From positions 1 through 58,417 of the forward strand of contig WUUP01000014.1 of NCBI GenBank assembly GCA_009833045.1: 58,417 nucleotides of DNA. Direction: 5' to 3'. Each line of letters begins with the position of its first letter. Position 1 is the stretch's first letter. This document shows positions 25,151 to 33,411 of the stretch, in pieces. The position numbers and the translations under genes were made by a program. Source of the stretch: Saprospirales bacterium GYS_P2D (GTDB taxonomy: Bacteria > Bacteroidota > Bacteroidia > Chitinophagales > Saprospiraceae). The notes under the pieces are model-generated. The model was given only the letters and a program-made list of their open reading frames with translations. It did no database searches and was not told the origin of the DNA.

Positions 25151-25309
25151 ATCTATCCTTTCACTTTTTGATTTATGAATGAGACTCCATTTAGCTCATT
25201 TAAGGCTATTTATAGCTCTTTGAAGCGCCTATCTCCTATTATAGAGTAGATCTGCGCATTTCTCAGGTAGGTTTTCTCTATGCCAATCAGCATACTTATG
25301 ACTATCATA

Positions 25310-25662
25310 TAATCATACGTACGATCATATTACAAATATATTATAAATGTATGAAAGACGTAGTATAAACATCATCTATTCATAAGACAAAAATATGATA
25401 AATAGATGATAGCTATACGTATGATGCTCTTATGAATGTATAATGAATATCATATAGATGTACGTAAGGAACTCTTATAGATGTATGATGAATGTCTTAT
25501 AGGTAGATGACAAACGTACGTATGGCTATACTTATGAGTGTATTACTAATGTGTGATAATCGTACGTGCAATCATACGTATGATTGTAATATAAGTGTGT
25601 GAGGGTCGTACGTATAATCATACGTATGATTATCATATAAGTGTGTGATAGTCATACGTATA
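25310..25662. repeat. TACGTA repeat array, probable partition centromere (parS/parC)
   Basis: TACGTA occurs at 25316, 25416, 25461, 25517, 25575, 25609, 25621 and 25655, plus TACGTG at 25563. From 25517 on the pattern repeats with a 46-bp period (25517, 25563, 25609, 25655 and also 25575, 25621), and each period holds the palindrome ATCATACGTATGAT or a close form. The AT-rich spacers also repeat (ATAAGTGTGTGA). Location just upstream of parA fits a centromere bound by the ribbon-helix-helix partner and may also be its operator. The rest of 25151-25732 holds no gene. Confidence 0.8.
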
Positions 25663-25732
25663 TGTACTGCCCCTTATAAGGTGTACCTTAAAGGGCGTAC
25701 CTTAGGAGAGCTATTCGCAGCACATTTGCTGC

Positions 25733-26002
25733 ATGACAGAGGATAGCTCTAAGTTAGACAAAGCGCTCCAGATCATAGGAAAGAGACTGGAAGAAGTACG
25801 TAAGGAGAAAGGTTACTCCAATTACGAGAAGTTTGTCTTTACTCATGATCTGACTCGATCAAAGTATAGCGGCTATGAGAATGGCAGCAATATGAATCTC
25901 ACCACTTTTTTTAAGCTATTATATGCGCTCGATATAGACGCTGTCTCCTTTTTCTCGACTATCAATGACGAGCTGAGCCAGCTCGATCAAGAGGAAGAAT
26001 AA
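25733..26002 (+). CDS. XRE-family helix-turn-helix regulator
   Basis: The 89-residue product has an XRE/Cro-type domain (IIGKRLEEVRKEKG, SNYEKFVFTHDLTRSKYSGYENG, NMNLTTFFKLLYALDI) in which the usual Q-x-x-L-A turn is changed. An acidic tail follows (QLDQEEE). It diverges from parA across the centromere array, so it may control the stability region. Known small XRE proteins act as repressors of plasmid or phage genes; the target here is not known. Confidence 0.78.
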   Translation: MTEDSSKLDKALQIIGKRLEEVRKEKGYSNYEKFVFTHDLTRSKYSGYENGSNMNLTTFFKLLYALDIDAVSFFSTINDELSQLDQEEE

Positions 26003-26065
26003 TCACTACACCACATACGGAGTAGGGGATAGTCGCTACCGTAGACTATACTCGATGTCTACTTT

Positions 26066-26578
26066 GTGCGGATGCACAGATACACATCATACATACGTAT
26101 AGGCATGAGCATCATGCTCATCGCAGGCGCTACGATCAGCGTCACAGCACAGCAATACAACGGTCAAGTAAAGCAACTCAAAGATCAGCAGGGTAGAGTA
26201 GTGGACGAGCTGAGGCTCGTCAGCTGGTCAGATCAGATACCGGATCAGGCTATGTATGATTTCTCCACAGATGACATCGTCACTTTTGCCGATCATAATG
26301 AAGCACTGTTCTTAGTGACATTAGCATCCAGACCCGATCCAAGATGGCGCTCATATGTAGCCGTGTACTTTGCTGAGGATATCGCCATGGATAGGGTAGT
26401 ACGCTATCGTGTAGGCGCAGGCACTACACGCCTACGTGTACCGCTGGACGCTCCAGGCTACTACTACGCAGTAGTCATTGGCCCATTAGCAGATTTCGTG
26501 CAGCTATTTCACTATGACGGTAAGTCTGTGAGGCGCTCTATGCGCAGGATGATCCCGATGGAGATAGCGGAGTTTTGA
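26066..26578 (+). CDS. Secreted protein of unknown function
   Basis: The 170-residue product has a signal peptide (IRIGMSIMLIAGATISVTAQ) and a strand-rich mature part (RWRSYVAVYFAEDIAMD, RLRVPLDAPGYYYAVVIG). No lipobox, metal motif or membrane helix is seen. It is 63 bp from the regulator gene upstream and is in the same direction, so the two may be co-transcribed. The gene is not recognised. Confidence 0.6.
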   Translation: MRMHRYTSYIRIGMSIMLIAGATISVTAQQYNGQVKQLKDQQGRVVDELRLVSWSDQIPDQAMYDFSTDDIVTFADHNEALFLVTLASRPDPRWRSYVAVYFAEDIAMDRVVRYRVGAGTTRLRVPLDAPGYYYAVVIGPLADFVQLFHYDGKSVRRSMRRMIPMEIAEF

Positions 26579-26655
26579 TCATTCAAAAGGCTTTATTCAT
26601 TATTCTCCTTTTACAGTAGCGATTCTTACTTTTAGTGCTCAATCAAGCATCACGA

Positions 26656-29600
26656 ATGAGCCTGTATCAAAACTCCGTACTCAAAAAATACCTCAGAGCA
26701 CAAGACCCAAGCACCGTCGACCAAGCATGGCAGCGATATACCGACCATTTTTTTAATCCCCAGTATCAGCACAATGTCCGAGCCGCTAAGGAGGAGCAGT
26801 ACCAAGAGGGATTCCTCAGAGATCTCTTTGTCCAGATCCTCGGATATACCCTACATCCAGAGCCTGACTATGATCTCACTACCGAGCTCAAAAACATACG
26901 AGGGGCTAAAAAAACCGATGGCGCTATACTCCAAGATGGCAAGGCGATAGCCGTCATAGAGCTCAAAGGCACCGATACCGTGAGTCTCGATAAGATAGAA
27001 GATCAAGCATTCGGCTATAAGCGTAATCAACCTAACTGCTCCTATGTCATCACCTCCAATTTCGAAAAGCTCAGATTCTACATAGAGGACAGCATAGATT
27101 ATATAGACTTCCCTCTATTTCAGCTGACACGAGACGAGTTTGATCTGCTATACCTATGCCTCAGTAGAGACAGCATCTTCGCCGATCTACCTAAGCGGAT
27201 CAAGACAGAATCCGTCAATGAGGATGAGGCAATCACTAAGAAGCTCTATCGGGACTACTCCGCATTCAGACGAGAGATATTTGACAGTATCGTACAGCGC
27301 AATCCTGAGCATGACCGGCTCACACTATTCAAGTCTACTCAGAAGCTACTCGATAGATTCCTCTTCATCTTCTTTGCCGAGGATAGAGGACTACTACCGC
27401 CTAACGCCATAGGGGATATCATCAAAAAGTGGGTACAACTGCGTGATGAACTCGATGCCTATGCACCACTCTACGAGCGATTCAAGAAGTACTTCGGATA
27501 CCTCTATACCGGACATCGGGATGCTAAGCATGAGATATTCGCCTACAATGGTGGACTGTTCGCCCCTGATGAGCTACTCGACAGCATACTCATAGATGAT
27601 GACATCCTCTATGCCCATACACAGCGGCTGAGTGACTATGACTTTGAGAGTGAGGTCAGTGTCAATATCCTCGGACACATATTCGAGCACTCGCTCAATG
27701 AGATCGAGGAGATCCAGGCCGACATCGATGGACAGACCCTCGATAGAGCCAAGACTAAGCGTAAGAAGGACGGCGTATTTTACACACCTAAATACATCAC
27801 CAAGTATATCGTCGACCATACCGTAGGACAGCTCTGTGCTGACCAGAGAGCAGCACTCGATATCGATGAGGCAGAGTATGAAAAAGACCGCAAAGGTAGA
27901 ACCAAAAAGAAACTCGCAGAACTACAAGAAAAGCTCGAATCCTATCGCTCATGGCTGCTCACCCTCACTATCTGCGATCCCGCCTGTGGCAGTGGCGCAT
28001 TTCTCAATCAAGCACTCGAGTACCTCATCGCTGAGCACAGCTATATCGACACCCTGCAGACTAAGCTACTCGGTGGGGGATTCACCTTCCCCAATGTCGA
28101 GAATGCCATCCTCGAGCACAACCTCTACGGCGTAGATATCAATCAGGAGTCCGTCGAGATCGCTAAGCTATCTCTATGGCTGCGTACCGCTCAGCGAGGA
28201 CGAAAGCTCTCCTCTCTCAATGATAACATCAAGTGTGGCAACTCTCTCATCGATGATCCTGAGGTGGCAGGAGACAAGGCATTCAGTTGGGAAGAGGAGT
28301 TTCCTGATGTTTTTGATAAAGGTGGATTTGATGTCGTCATTGGGAATCCACCGTATGTAAGAGCAGAGTATTTAGGTGATATAAAGCTGTATTTGGAGTC
28401 AAAATATAAGGTATATCATTCAGCAAGTGATCTATTTGCTTATTTCTATGAGAAAGGCATACATATCATAAAGCCCGAGAAAGGAACATTATCATATATC
28501 TCCAATACGTTCGATAAGACAACGGCAGGAGAAGTGCTGAGACTTTATTTGCAAACAGAGGTATCATTAGATGAATACGTAGACTTGACAGAAGTGAAGG
28601 TATTTGATGGAGCTACTACATACCCTGTTATAATCACCATATCTGACGTTCGACCAAGTAAGAGCCATTTATTTGACTATAAGAAAATTAAGAAGGACTC
28701 CATTATTAGTATTGAGTTGAATACAGTGAAACCAATCAATGTGATGCAATCAAGGCTCGAGGCATCCACCTGGGCCTTTTTGAGTGTAGAGATGAATGAT
28801 CTCTTAGATAAAATCAAAGAACATAAATCTGTGAGAAGTCTATTTGGTAAATGCTATAGAGGGCTTATAACTGGATTAAATGAAGCCTTTATTGTACCCG
28901 TCGGAGCGTTTAAATCTACTCATATAAAGAATATATATGAGGGAAAGGAGATCATGAAATGGCTCTCTCCAGTACCAGAACAATCACTTATATTATTTGA
29001 AAGTAAATGGACGAATGAAACATTTCCTGAATTAACAGAAGAAGAGCATCTCGATAATCTAAGATCTCGATTTCCTGATATAATGGAGCACCTCTTACAG
29101 TTCCAAGAAAAGGCCATAAAGCGTTATGATAAAGGAGAATACTGGTGGGAGCTCCGGAATTGTGCGTACTATGATCTATTTGAGCAACCAAAAATTATTT
29201 TCCCAAATCTCCAGAACCAGAATAAGTTCTGCTTTGATGATCAAGGCGTTTATATCAATGCCCCAGCAGTCTTTTTGCCTACTGATAATAAGACTCTCTT
29301 ATGTATTCTTAATTCCAACATGGTTTGGGCATTTCTGAGATCTATATGTGTTGTGAGGAGCGGAGGATACATCGAGGTTAAGCCTCAATATTTTGAACAA
29401 ATTCCTATTCCTGATCTATCGAATGTTGATTTCTCAGAGAGCGCTGATCATATTATTTCATTGACATCCCAATCTCATAAGATTGTCGCCTCCTTCATAA
29501 AGCTCCTTCAATCCAAGTACCCCATCGAGAAATTGAGTAAAAAGCTACAGAGCTGGTATGACTTAGATTTTGGCGAATTTCTTGCAGAGCTCAAGAAAAA

Positions 29601-29784
29601 GAAAGTCAAGCTCTCTCTACAGGAGCAAGCCGAGTGGATGCCCTACTTTGAGGAGCAGCGAGCGGCAGTACAGGAGATACGCACACAGATAGACCGTATC
29701 GATGCCGAGATTGACCAGATGGTCTATCAGCTCTATGGCCTGACCGAGGAGGAGATCGCCATCGTAGAGGAGGCAGTAGGGTAG
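26656..29784 (+). CDS. Type IIG-like restriction-modification enzyme
   Basis: From ATG 26656 the product has 1042 residues; a GTG at 26635 is a less likely start. The N-terminal domain has a PD-(D/E)xK nuclease signature (TDGAIL ~87-92 and VIELKG ~100-105). A helical linker leads to an N6-adenine methyltransferase: motif I DPACGSGAFLNQAL (~440-453), GVDINQESVEIAKLSL, and catalytic NPPY in VIGNPPYVRAEY (~563). The C-terminal ~400 residues hold a TaqI-like specificity domain and a coiled coil. Cutting and methylating in one chain fits type IIG (Eco57I-like). The part from ~28300 to 29500 is more AT-rich than the rest, suggesting that the specificity region was exchanged. Confidence 0.88.
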   Translation: MSLYQNSVLKKYLRAQDPSTVDQAWQRYTDHFFNPQYQHNVRAAKEEQYQEGFLRDLFVQILGYTLHPEPDYDLTTELKNIRGAKKTDGAILQDGKAIAVIELKGTDTVSLDKIEDQAFGYKRNQPNCSYVITSNFEKLRFYIEDSIDYIDFPLFQLTRDEFDLLYLCLSRDSIFADLPKRIKTESVNEDEAITKKLYRDYSAFRREIFDSIVQRNPEHDRLTLFKSTQKLLDRFLFIFFAEDRGLLPPNAIGDIIKKWVQLRDELDAYAPLYERFKKYFGYLYTGHRDAKHEIFAYNGGLFAPDELLDSILIDDDILYAHTQRLSDYDFESEVSVNILGHIFEHSLNEIEEIQADIDGQTLDRAKTKRKKDGVFYTPKYITKYIVDHTVGQLCADQRAALDIDEAEYEKDRKGRTKKKLAELQEKLESYRSWLLTLTICDPACGSGAFLNQALEYLIAEHSYIDTLQTKLLGGGFTFPNVENAILEHNLYGVDINQESVEIAKLSLWLRTAQRGRKLSSLNDNIKCGNSLIDDPEVAGDKAFSWEEEFPDVFDKGGFDVVIGNPPYVRAEYLGDIKLYLESKYKVYHSASDLFAYFYEKGIHIIKPEKGTLSYISNTFDKTTAGEVLRLYLQTEVSLDEYVDLTEVKVFDGATTYPVIITISDVRPSKSHLFDYKKIKKDSIISIELNTVKPINVMQSRLEASTWAFLSVEMNDLLDKIKEHKSVRSLFGKCYRGLITGLNEAFIVPVGAFKSTHIKNIYEGKEIMKWLSPVPEQSLILFESKWTNETFPELTEEEHLDNLRSRFPDIMEHLLQFQEKAIKRYDKGEYWWELRNCAYYDLFEQPKIIFPNLQNQNKFCFDDQGVYINAPAVFLPTDNKTLLCILNSNMVWAFLRSICVVRSGGYIEVKPQYFEQIPIPDLSNVDFSESADHIISLTSQSHKIVASFIKLLQSKYPIEKLSKKLQSWYDLDFGEFLAELKKKKVKLSLQEQAEWMPYFEEQRAAVQEIRTQIDRIDAEIDQMVYQLYGLTEEEIAIVEEAVG

Positions 29785-29828
29785 GAGTGATGGATGAATT
29801 GGAGAACTAAATACTATGGGTATGATAA

Positions 29829-29851
29829 GTGAGCCTGACCACCAGGCTCAC
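29829..29851. terminator. Hairpin between convergent genes
   Basis: A perfect 9-bp stem GTGAGCCTG/CAGGCTCAC with a 5-base loop lies between the end of the restriction gene (+) and the small gene on the minus strand. It lacks a strong T-run but is placed to stop both transcripts. Confidence 0.55.
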
Positions 29852-29879
29852 TCAATACAATAACCAGTTTGACAGAATG

Positions 29880-30053
29880 TTACTTTTCTTTTCGTACCCC
29901 TTTAAACTTCCCTCCAGTAGTCTTGACATCCATGATTCTACCAGTTTCAGCATCTCGCTTCTGATAGAGTCCTGTTTTTGGATTTTTAAACTGACTACGA
30001 TTTTTCACCGCTCCCTTCCGAGCTCCGTCTCCATAAGGCTTATTTTTTGCCAT
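29880..30053 (-). CDS. Small basic protein (57 aa), conserved-looking
   Basis: The minus-strand frame encodes 57 residues starting MAKNKPYGDGARKGAVKNRS and ending GGKFKGVRKEK, with the recognisable middle FKNPKTGLYQKRDAETGRIMDVK. The product is strongly basic and Gly/Lys-rich. I recall proteins of this pattern (PYGD..R.G.V..R.Q..NPKTG...KRD..TG.F.D.K) as small conserved proteins on bacterial chromosomes and plasmids, often beside toxin-antitoxin or restriction genes; their role is unknown. It is too short for many gene finders. Confidence 0.75.
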   Translation of the reverse strand: MAKNKPYGDGARKGAVKNRSQFKNPKTGLYQKRDAETGRIMDVKTTGGKFKGVRKEK

Positions 30054-30194
30054 GAGTATTATTTTAGGTTATTAAAATGAAAATGCAGATAAACCTACCT
30101 CTTTGAGATAGGCATCATGACATGAACGCTTATTATTGATCATTAGTTCCAATTATTAGAAAAAATATTTACTAAAAAAGTAAATAAAAAATGA

Positions 30195-30202
30195 TAAATT
30201 TG
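30195..30202 (+). promoter_or_regulatory. -7 box of the HigBA promoter
   Basis: TAAATTTG fits the Bacteroidota TAnnTTTG consensus and lies 7 bases before the ATG of the higB-like gene, giving an almost leaderless message. No clear -33 TTG was seen in the AT-rich stretch upstream. Confidence 0.55.
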
Positions 30203-30209
30203 CACTCCA

Positions 30210-30539
30210 ATGAAGCTAAGTTACAAGTCCAAAAAGTTGGAAAAATCATTGAATAATGACGCTAAGTTGGTAAAGACCTATGGAGAGATAGCACGCAAAT
30301 TAAAACAACGGCATGACGATCTGATCGATGCACCTACATTGCAGGATATCAAGGATAATCCAGTGATGAAACTGCATCTCCTCAAAGGCAATCGAAAGCA
30401 CGATTGGGCCATAACCATTCAGAGGAATTGGAGATTATGCTTCCAAGTCGTAGGCGACACTCCTACAAATGAGCATGGACAGGTTCAATATATTATGATT
30501 ACCGCTATTGAGATCATAAGTGTCGAGGACTACCATTAA
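30210..30539 (+). CDS. higB: HigB-like toxin (RelE/ParE superfamily)
   Basis: The 109-residue product matches plasmid-maintenance killer proteins of the HigB type: an N-terminal helix pair with KLEKSLNND, the LKQRHDDLIDAPTLQDI region and the strands LHLLKGNRKHDWAITIQRNWRLCF containing Arg/His residues used for mRNA cleavage on the ribosome. It sits 17 bp in front of its antitoxin gene, the reversed order typical of hig loci. It stabilises the plasmid by killing cured cells. Confidence 0.85.
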   Translation: MKLSYKSKKLEKSLNNDAKLVKTYGEIARKLKQRHDDLIDAPTLQDIKDNPVMKLHLLKGNRKHDWAITIQRNWRLCFQVVGDTPTNEHGQVQYIMITAIEIISVEDYH

Positions 30540-30556
30540 TCCACTAACCTATCCTG

Positions 30557-31675
30557 ATGAATACACTACAAGCAAAACAGCATTTACTCTATTGCCCAGG
30601 GGATATCATACAAGAGATGATCGATGAGATCGGCATGTCTCAGGTAGAGCTGGCGGAGCGTATGGGCCGCTCCGAGGCCAAACTCAATGAACTGATAAAA
30701 GGCAAAGCTCCGATCACCACGGATACAGCTATAAAGCTGTCTCGTGTCATAGGGATGAGTGTAGAATACTGGCTCAATAAGGAAGCTCGATATCAGGCGG
30801 AGCTCGCAGAGATAAAAAGACTACAACAACAAGAAGAAGACTTGCTTTGGTTTGAAAGGTTTAATAGACCAGAGTTAGTTAAACTTCAAGTGATACCTAA
30901 GACGAGGAACAAAAGTGAACAGATAGAACATCTTTTAAGATTCTTTAGAATAGGCAGCAGTAAGGAATGGTTTGACATATATCCCGAGAAATCAGTTTCA
31001 TTTAAAATAGCCTTGAAGTATACTAATGATGCTGAGCCCATATCCGTTTGGCTGCGATTAGGAGAGCAAAAAGCTGAGTCTCTTCAATTAGAGCCATATA
31101 GCAAGACTGCGCTGAGAAAAATAGTAAAGGATCTACAACGGCTATCGTACGAGCATCCTGATAATTGGATGGAGCAATTACAGTCCTTATGTGCTGCATG
31201 TGGATTAGCAGTAGTGTATACTCCTATGCTCAAAAACGCCCCTATATCTGGAGCTGCCTACTGGATTAAAAATGGCAAAACCCCAATAATCCAACTCACA
31301 TCAAGGCATAAGAACAATTATGCCTTTTGGTTTCACTTCTATCACGAATTAGCACATGTATTGCTACATGGCAAAAAAGATATATCGCTCAAAAGTATAG
31401 ATGCCGATACGGGAGAAACCACCACATTAGATAATATCAAGGATGATCCGATAAAAGAGGGAGAGGCTAATAATTGGGCCAGCAAACAGTTGATACCATT
31501 ATCTAAGCAAAACTATCTTGATTCCTTTCATCCAATTAGCAGAGGCAGCATTATAGCCTTGTCTACTCAGTGGCAGATCCATCCAGGAATATTAGTGGGT
31601 TATCTTGCCAGACGCAATAATCACCTATACAAGAACAAGAGCATCATGTCTCTTCAGGAGAAGGTGAGATTTTAA
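30557..31675 (+). CDS. higA: HigA-like antitoxin fused to ImmA/IrrE metallopeptidase
   Basis: The 372-residue product has an N-terminal XRE domain of the HigA/VapI type (IIQEMIDEIGMSQVELAERMG, KLNELIKGKAPI, TAIKLSRVIGMS), a helical middle part and a C-terminal zinc-peptidase domain with HELAH (~residues 262-266) plus downstream Glu (KEGEANNWASKQLIP). It is much longer than plain HigA (~100 residues). The fused peptidase may cleave the antitoxin itself or another repressor under stress, as known for ImmA/IrrE proteins. It is downstream of the HigB-like toxin in the same operon. Confidence 0.85.
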   Translation: MNTLQAKQHLLYCPGDIIQEMIDEIGMSQVELAERMGRSEAKLNELIKGKAPITTDTAIKLSRVIGMSVEYWLNKEARYQAELAEIKRLQQQEEDLLWFERFNRPELVKLQVIPKTRNKSEQIEHLLRFFRIGSSKEWFDIYPEKSVSFKIALKYTNDAEPISVWLRLGEQKAESLQLEPYSKTALRKIVKDLQRLSYEHPDNWMEQLQSLCAACGLAVVYTPMLKNAPISGAAYWIKNGKTPIIQLTSRHKNNYAFWFHFYHELAHVLLHGKKDISLKSIDADTGETTTLDNIKDDPIKEGEANNWASKQLIPLSKQNYLDSFHPISRGSIIALSTQWQIHPGILVGYLARRNNHLYKNKSIMSLQEKVRF

Positions 31676-31677
31676 TT

Positions 31678-31743
31678 CATTTCTCCCCGTTCATCGTAGG
31701 CTGCGCCTACGATGTGGTGTTTAGCAAAATTCCGTTTTGCGAA
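31678..31743. repeat. REP-like palindromic element, copy 1
   Basis: It contains a perfect 9-bp stem CATCGTAGG/CCTACGATG (31692-31714) and a second stem GCAAAA..TTTTGC (31724-31740). The same order of elements occurs at 33034-33104 (direct) and 33352-33411 (inverted). It separates the HigA-like gene from the convergent ParE-like gene and may also end transcription. Confidence 0.75.
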
Positions 31744-31781
31744 ATTAGGAGCAGTCGTCTCACATTCATCATTCCTTAGAT

Positions 31782-32081
31782 CTATCCCTTGACCCATCGC
31801 TGAGGATCACGACTCTCGTGTAGGACAGCGAGGATCTCTATCGACTTTTGCGGTTCATCGATTTTGAAGATCACATGATATCGAAAGCGCTTGAGATAGA
31901 GCCGACGATAGTCGTCTCTGATCTTGATGAAGAGTAGGGGAGAGTCCTCCAGATATGAGAGATGACTCATGAATTCTTCTAAGAAGACTTTAGCAAACAC
32001 TTCGGAGAGCTCTGATAGATAGTGGATGATATCGTCTATATCATCTATGGCACTTTTGGAGAGTTTGACTTGATAGCTCAT
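31782..32081 (-). CDS. ParE/RelE-type toxin
   Basis: The 99-residue product has the ParE/RelE pattern: VKLSKSAIDDIDDIIHYL, then a helix with AKVFLEEFMSHLSYLEDSP, and the core strands YRRLYLKRFRYHVIFKID ending in ILAVLHESRDPQRW. The upstream gene ends exactly where this one starts (shared base 32081), the usual arrangement for an addiction pair. Family members inhibit gyrase or cut mRNA; the short RDPQRW end is common in both. Confidence 0.85.
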   Translation of the reverse strand: MSYQVKLSKSAIDDIDDIIHYLSELSEVFAKVFLEEFMSHLSYLEDSPLLFIKIRDDYRRLYLKRFRYHVIFKIDEPQKSIEILAVLHESRDPQRWVKG

Positions 32082-32335
32082 TACGAGAGGCTATCGAGCA
32101 TATTTTTGAGGATATCACGAGCAGGGTAGGAGTCCATTTCTCCAGACTGCAGAGCAGCATCACGTCTTTTGATCTCCTCCCAGACTTCATCTGAGAATGG
32201 ATCGATGCCAGTCTTATTGCTCTGAAGTGCATCGATATACTGTCGTATATCATCTTGCTCAGTAGGGGAGAGCTTAGCGATTTGATCTTTTATTTCATCA
32301 ATGCTCATAGGATGAAGATACGGAGATTGTATCAC
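32081..32335 (-). CDS. Addiction-module antitoxin
   Basis: The 84-residue product is of the small putative addiction-module antitoxin type, with IDEIKDQIAKLSPTEQDDIRQYIDAL, then DPFSDEVWEEIKRRDAALQSGEMDSY, a pattern that wraps ParE-like toxins. It overlaps the toxin gene by one base and precedes it. A possible start at the MSIDEIK methionine (residue 11) would leave out ten residues. Confidence 0.82.
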   Translation of the reverse strand: MIQSPYLHPMSIDEIKDQIAKLSPTEQDDIRQYIDALQSNKTGIDPFSDEVWEEIKRRDAALQSGEMDSYPARDILKNMLDSLS

Positions 32336-32337
32336 AT

Positions 32338-32577
32338 TTATTCTCTGCCGTTGATTTCAGGCGGACCGCCTTGTTCTTTTTCAGGGTGGTAGATAGTGGT
32401 GTCATTAGTGATCATATTGCTGTCTATTGGACTCGGGTAGATACCATAGATATCACCATGCTTGGACATTTGATATTCCTGAGCTCGATCAAATTCGAGA
32501 TAGGCTTCTCCAGGATCTCCATTCATGGTGCAAGTCTCAAGCAAGTAGATACTGAGAGCCAGTAGGGTATATTTCAT
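32338..32577 (-). CDS. Small lipoprotein, unknown function
   Basis: From the ATG at 32577 the product has 79 residues with a lipoprotein-like signal ending LLETC; a longer frame from 32628 would hide this signal. The mature part is polar and contains YGIYPSPIDS and a Gly/Pro-rich end. It lies two bases upstream of the antitoxin gene, so it may be in that transcript. No family recognised. Confidence 0.5.
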   Translation of the reverse strand: MKYTLLALSIYLLETCTMNGDPGEAYLEFDRAQEYQMSKHGDIYGIYPSPIDSNMITNDTTIYHPEKEQGGPPEINGRE

Positions 32578-32628
32578 TTTGGAATTAATGCAGATTTGAA
32601 GCCAAAATGCTTCATGCCTCATATTCAC

Positions 32629-32982
32629 ATATAGATGACGAGGAGGTAATACGTAGTTGATATATCACATATCCCTTCGGATCATCATATTGAGCGATTG
32701 AATTCAATAGAGTTTCTTCATACGACTTTCATCCTTTTTAAGAAAAAGGACTGGCCATTGAGTCTCTTTCTATTCCCTTGAAAGAGACTTTTTCTTTTAT
32801 GCCTTCTTGGTAGTCATCATAGCAAAACAGATACTATCTCTCATTGTCATTGCTGGTCATTAGCATTTTCTCTATTTGATAGTGTCATCGTCATTGTCGA
32901 TTTTCTATTTAACATAAGGTAAATTATAGGCATAATTAATTGATTGTCAATAGGTTACAAAATTGACTATTTCTCTTTGATG
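32629..32982. other. Intergenic region with an intrinsic terminator
   Basis: No credible gene. Near 32762-32800 a stem GTCTCTTTC/GAAAGAGAC is followed by TTTTTCTTTT and resembles a strong terminator on the plus strand; the source of the transcript is not clear, so it could belong to a short RNA of the kind proposed at 33765. Confidence 0.5.
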
Positions 32983-33038
32983 ATTCATTATTTTACCATT
33001 AAGCCCATCTGTAGTAGATCCTATTCTCGATCATTTCT
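32983..33038 (+). repeat. 56-bp direct repeat, copy 1
   Basis: The stretch ATTCATTATTTTACCATTAA to TCATTTCT recurs at 34184-34239 with one mismatch. The second copy lies in the upstream region of the Rhs gene. The first copy runs directly into the REP-like element at 33034. The pair encloses the decayed transposase unit and the proposed small RNA. Confidence 0.9.
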
Positions 33039-33104
33039 CCCCCGTTCAGCGTAGGCTGTCCCTGCGATGTGGTGTTTGGCAAAAATCTGTTTTGCGTATA
33101 TTGG
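33034..33104. repeat. REP-like palindromic element, copy 2 (left flank of transposase remnant)
   Basis: The order CGTTCAGCGTAGGCTGTCCC, TGCGATGTGGTGTTTGGCAA and TCTGTTTTGCG matches copy 1 (31678-31743) with about 10 changes. It faces copy 3 (33352-33411), which is inverted, so the pair frames the Y1 transposase remnant as REPs do in REPtrons. Confidence 0.75.
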
Positions 33105-33123
33105 TTTAATCAATAACAGATCG

Positions 33124-33330
33124 ATGCCGACGGGATATCAAATCACTAATCAAGCAGGTCTCTATTACTTGACATTTCAAGTGGTAGACTGGGTAGATAT
33201 ATTCACTCGTCAGGTATACAGAGATATAGTGATAGATAGTCTGAGCTACTGCCGCCTATCCAAAGGACTACTCATCCATGCCTATGTTGATACTACAGTC
33301 ATGGCCATAGACCTAATAGAACTATGGTAA
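33124..33330 (+). pseudogene. REP-associated Y1 (IS200-like) transposase, 5' remnant
   Basis: The first ~50 residues (MPTGYQITNQAGLYYLTFQV, VDWVDIFTRQVYRDIVIDSL, then SKGLLIHAYV) match the start of REP-associated tyrosine transposases. After HAYV the expected VMxNHxH metal-site motif is broken: the frame reads DTTVMAIDLIELW and ends, where a shift would give M-NH-H-like codons. The rest of the gene, with the catalytic Tyr, is missing. It is inactive and framed by REP-like inverted elements. Confidence 0.7.
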
Positions 33331-33351
33331 ATGAAGTCCTAAGTACTATAG

Positions 33352-33411
33352 CTACGCAAAACGGAGTTTTAGCGAACACTCGGACGCAGGCACAGCCTAC
33401 GCCCAACAGGG
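33352..33411. repeat. REP-like palindromic element, copy 3 (inverted)
   Basis: Its reverse complement reads GGGCGTAGGCTGTGCCTGCG, then GTTCGCTAAAACTCCGTTTT and GCGTAGC, matching copies 1 and 2. It lies just right of the transposase remnant and cuts into the 3' end of the minus-strand frame at 33397-33678. Confidence 0.72.

Noticed and set aside
25310-25662. CRISPR or simple microsatellite
   Set aside because: The TACGTA units have related, not unique, spacers and a 46-bp period next to parA; a centromere is the better reading.
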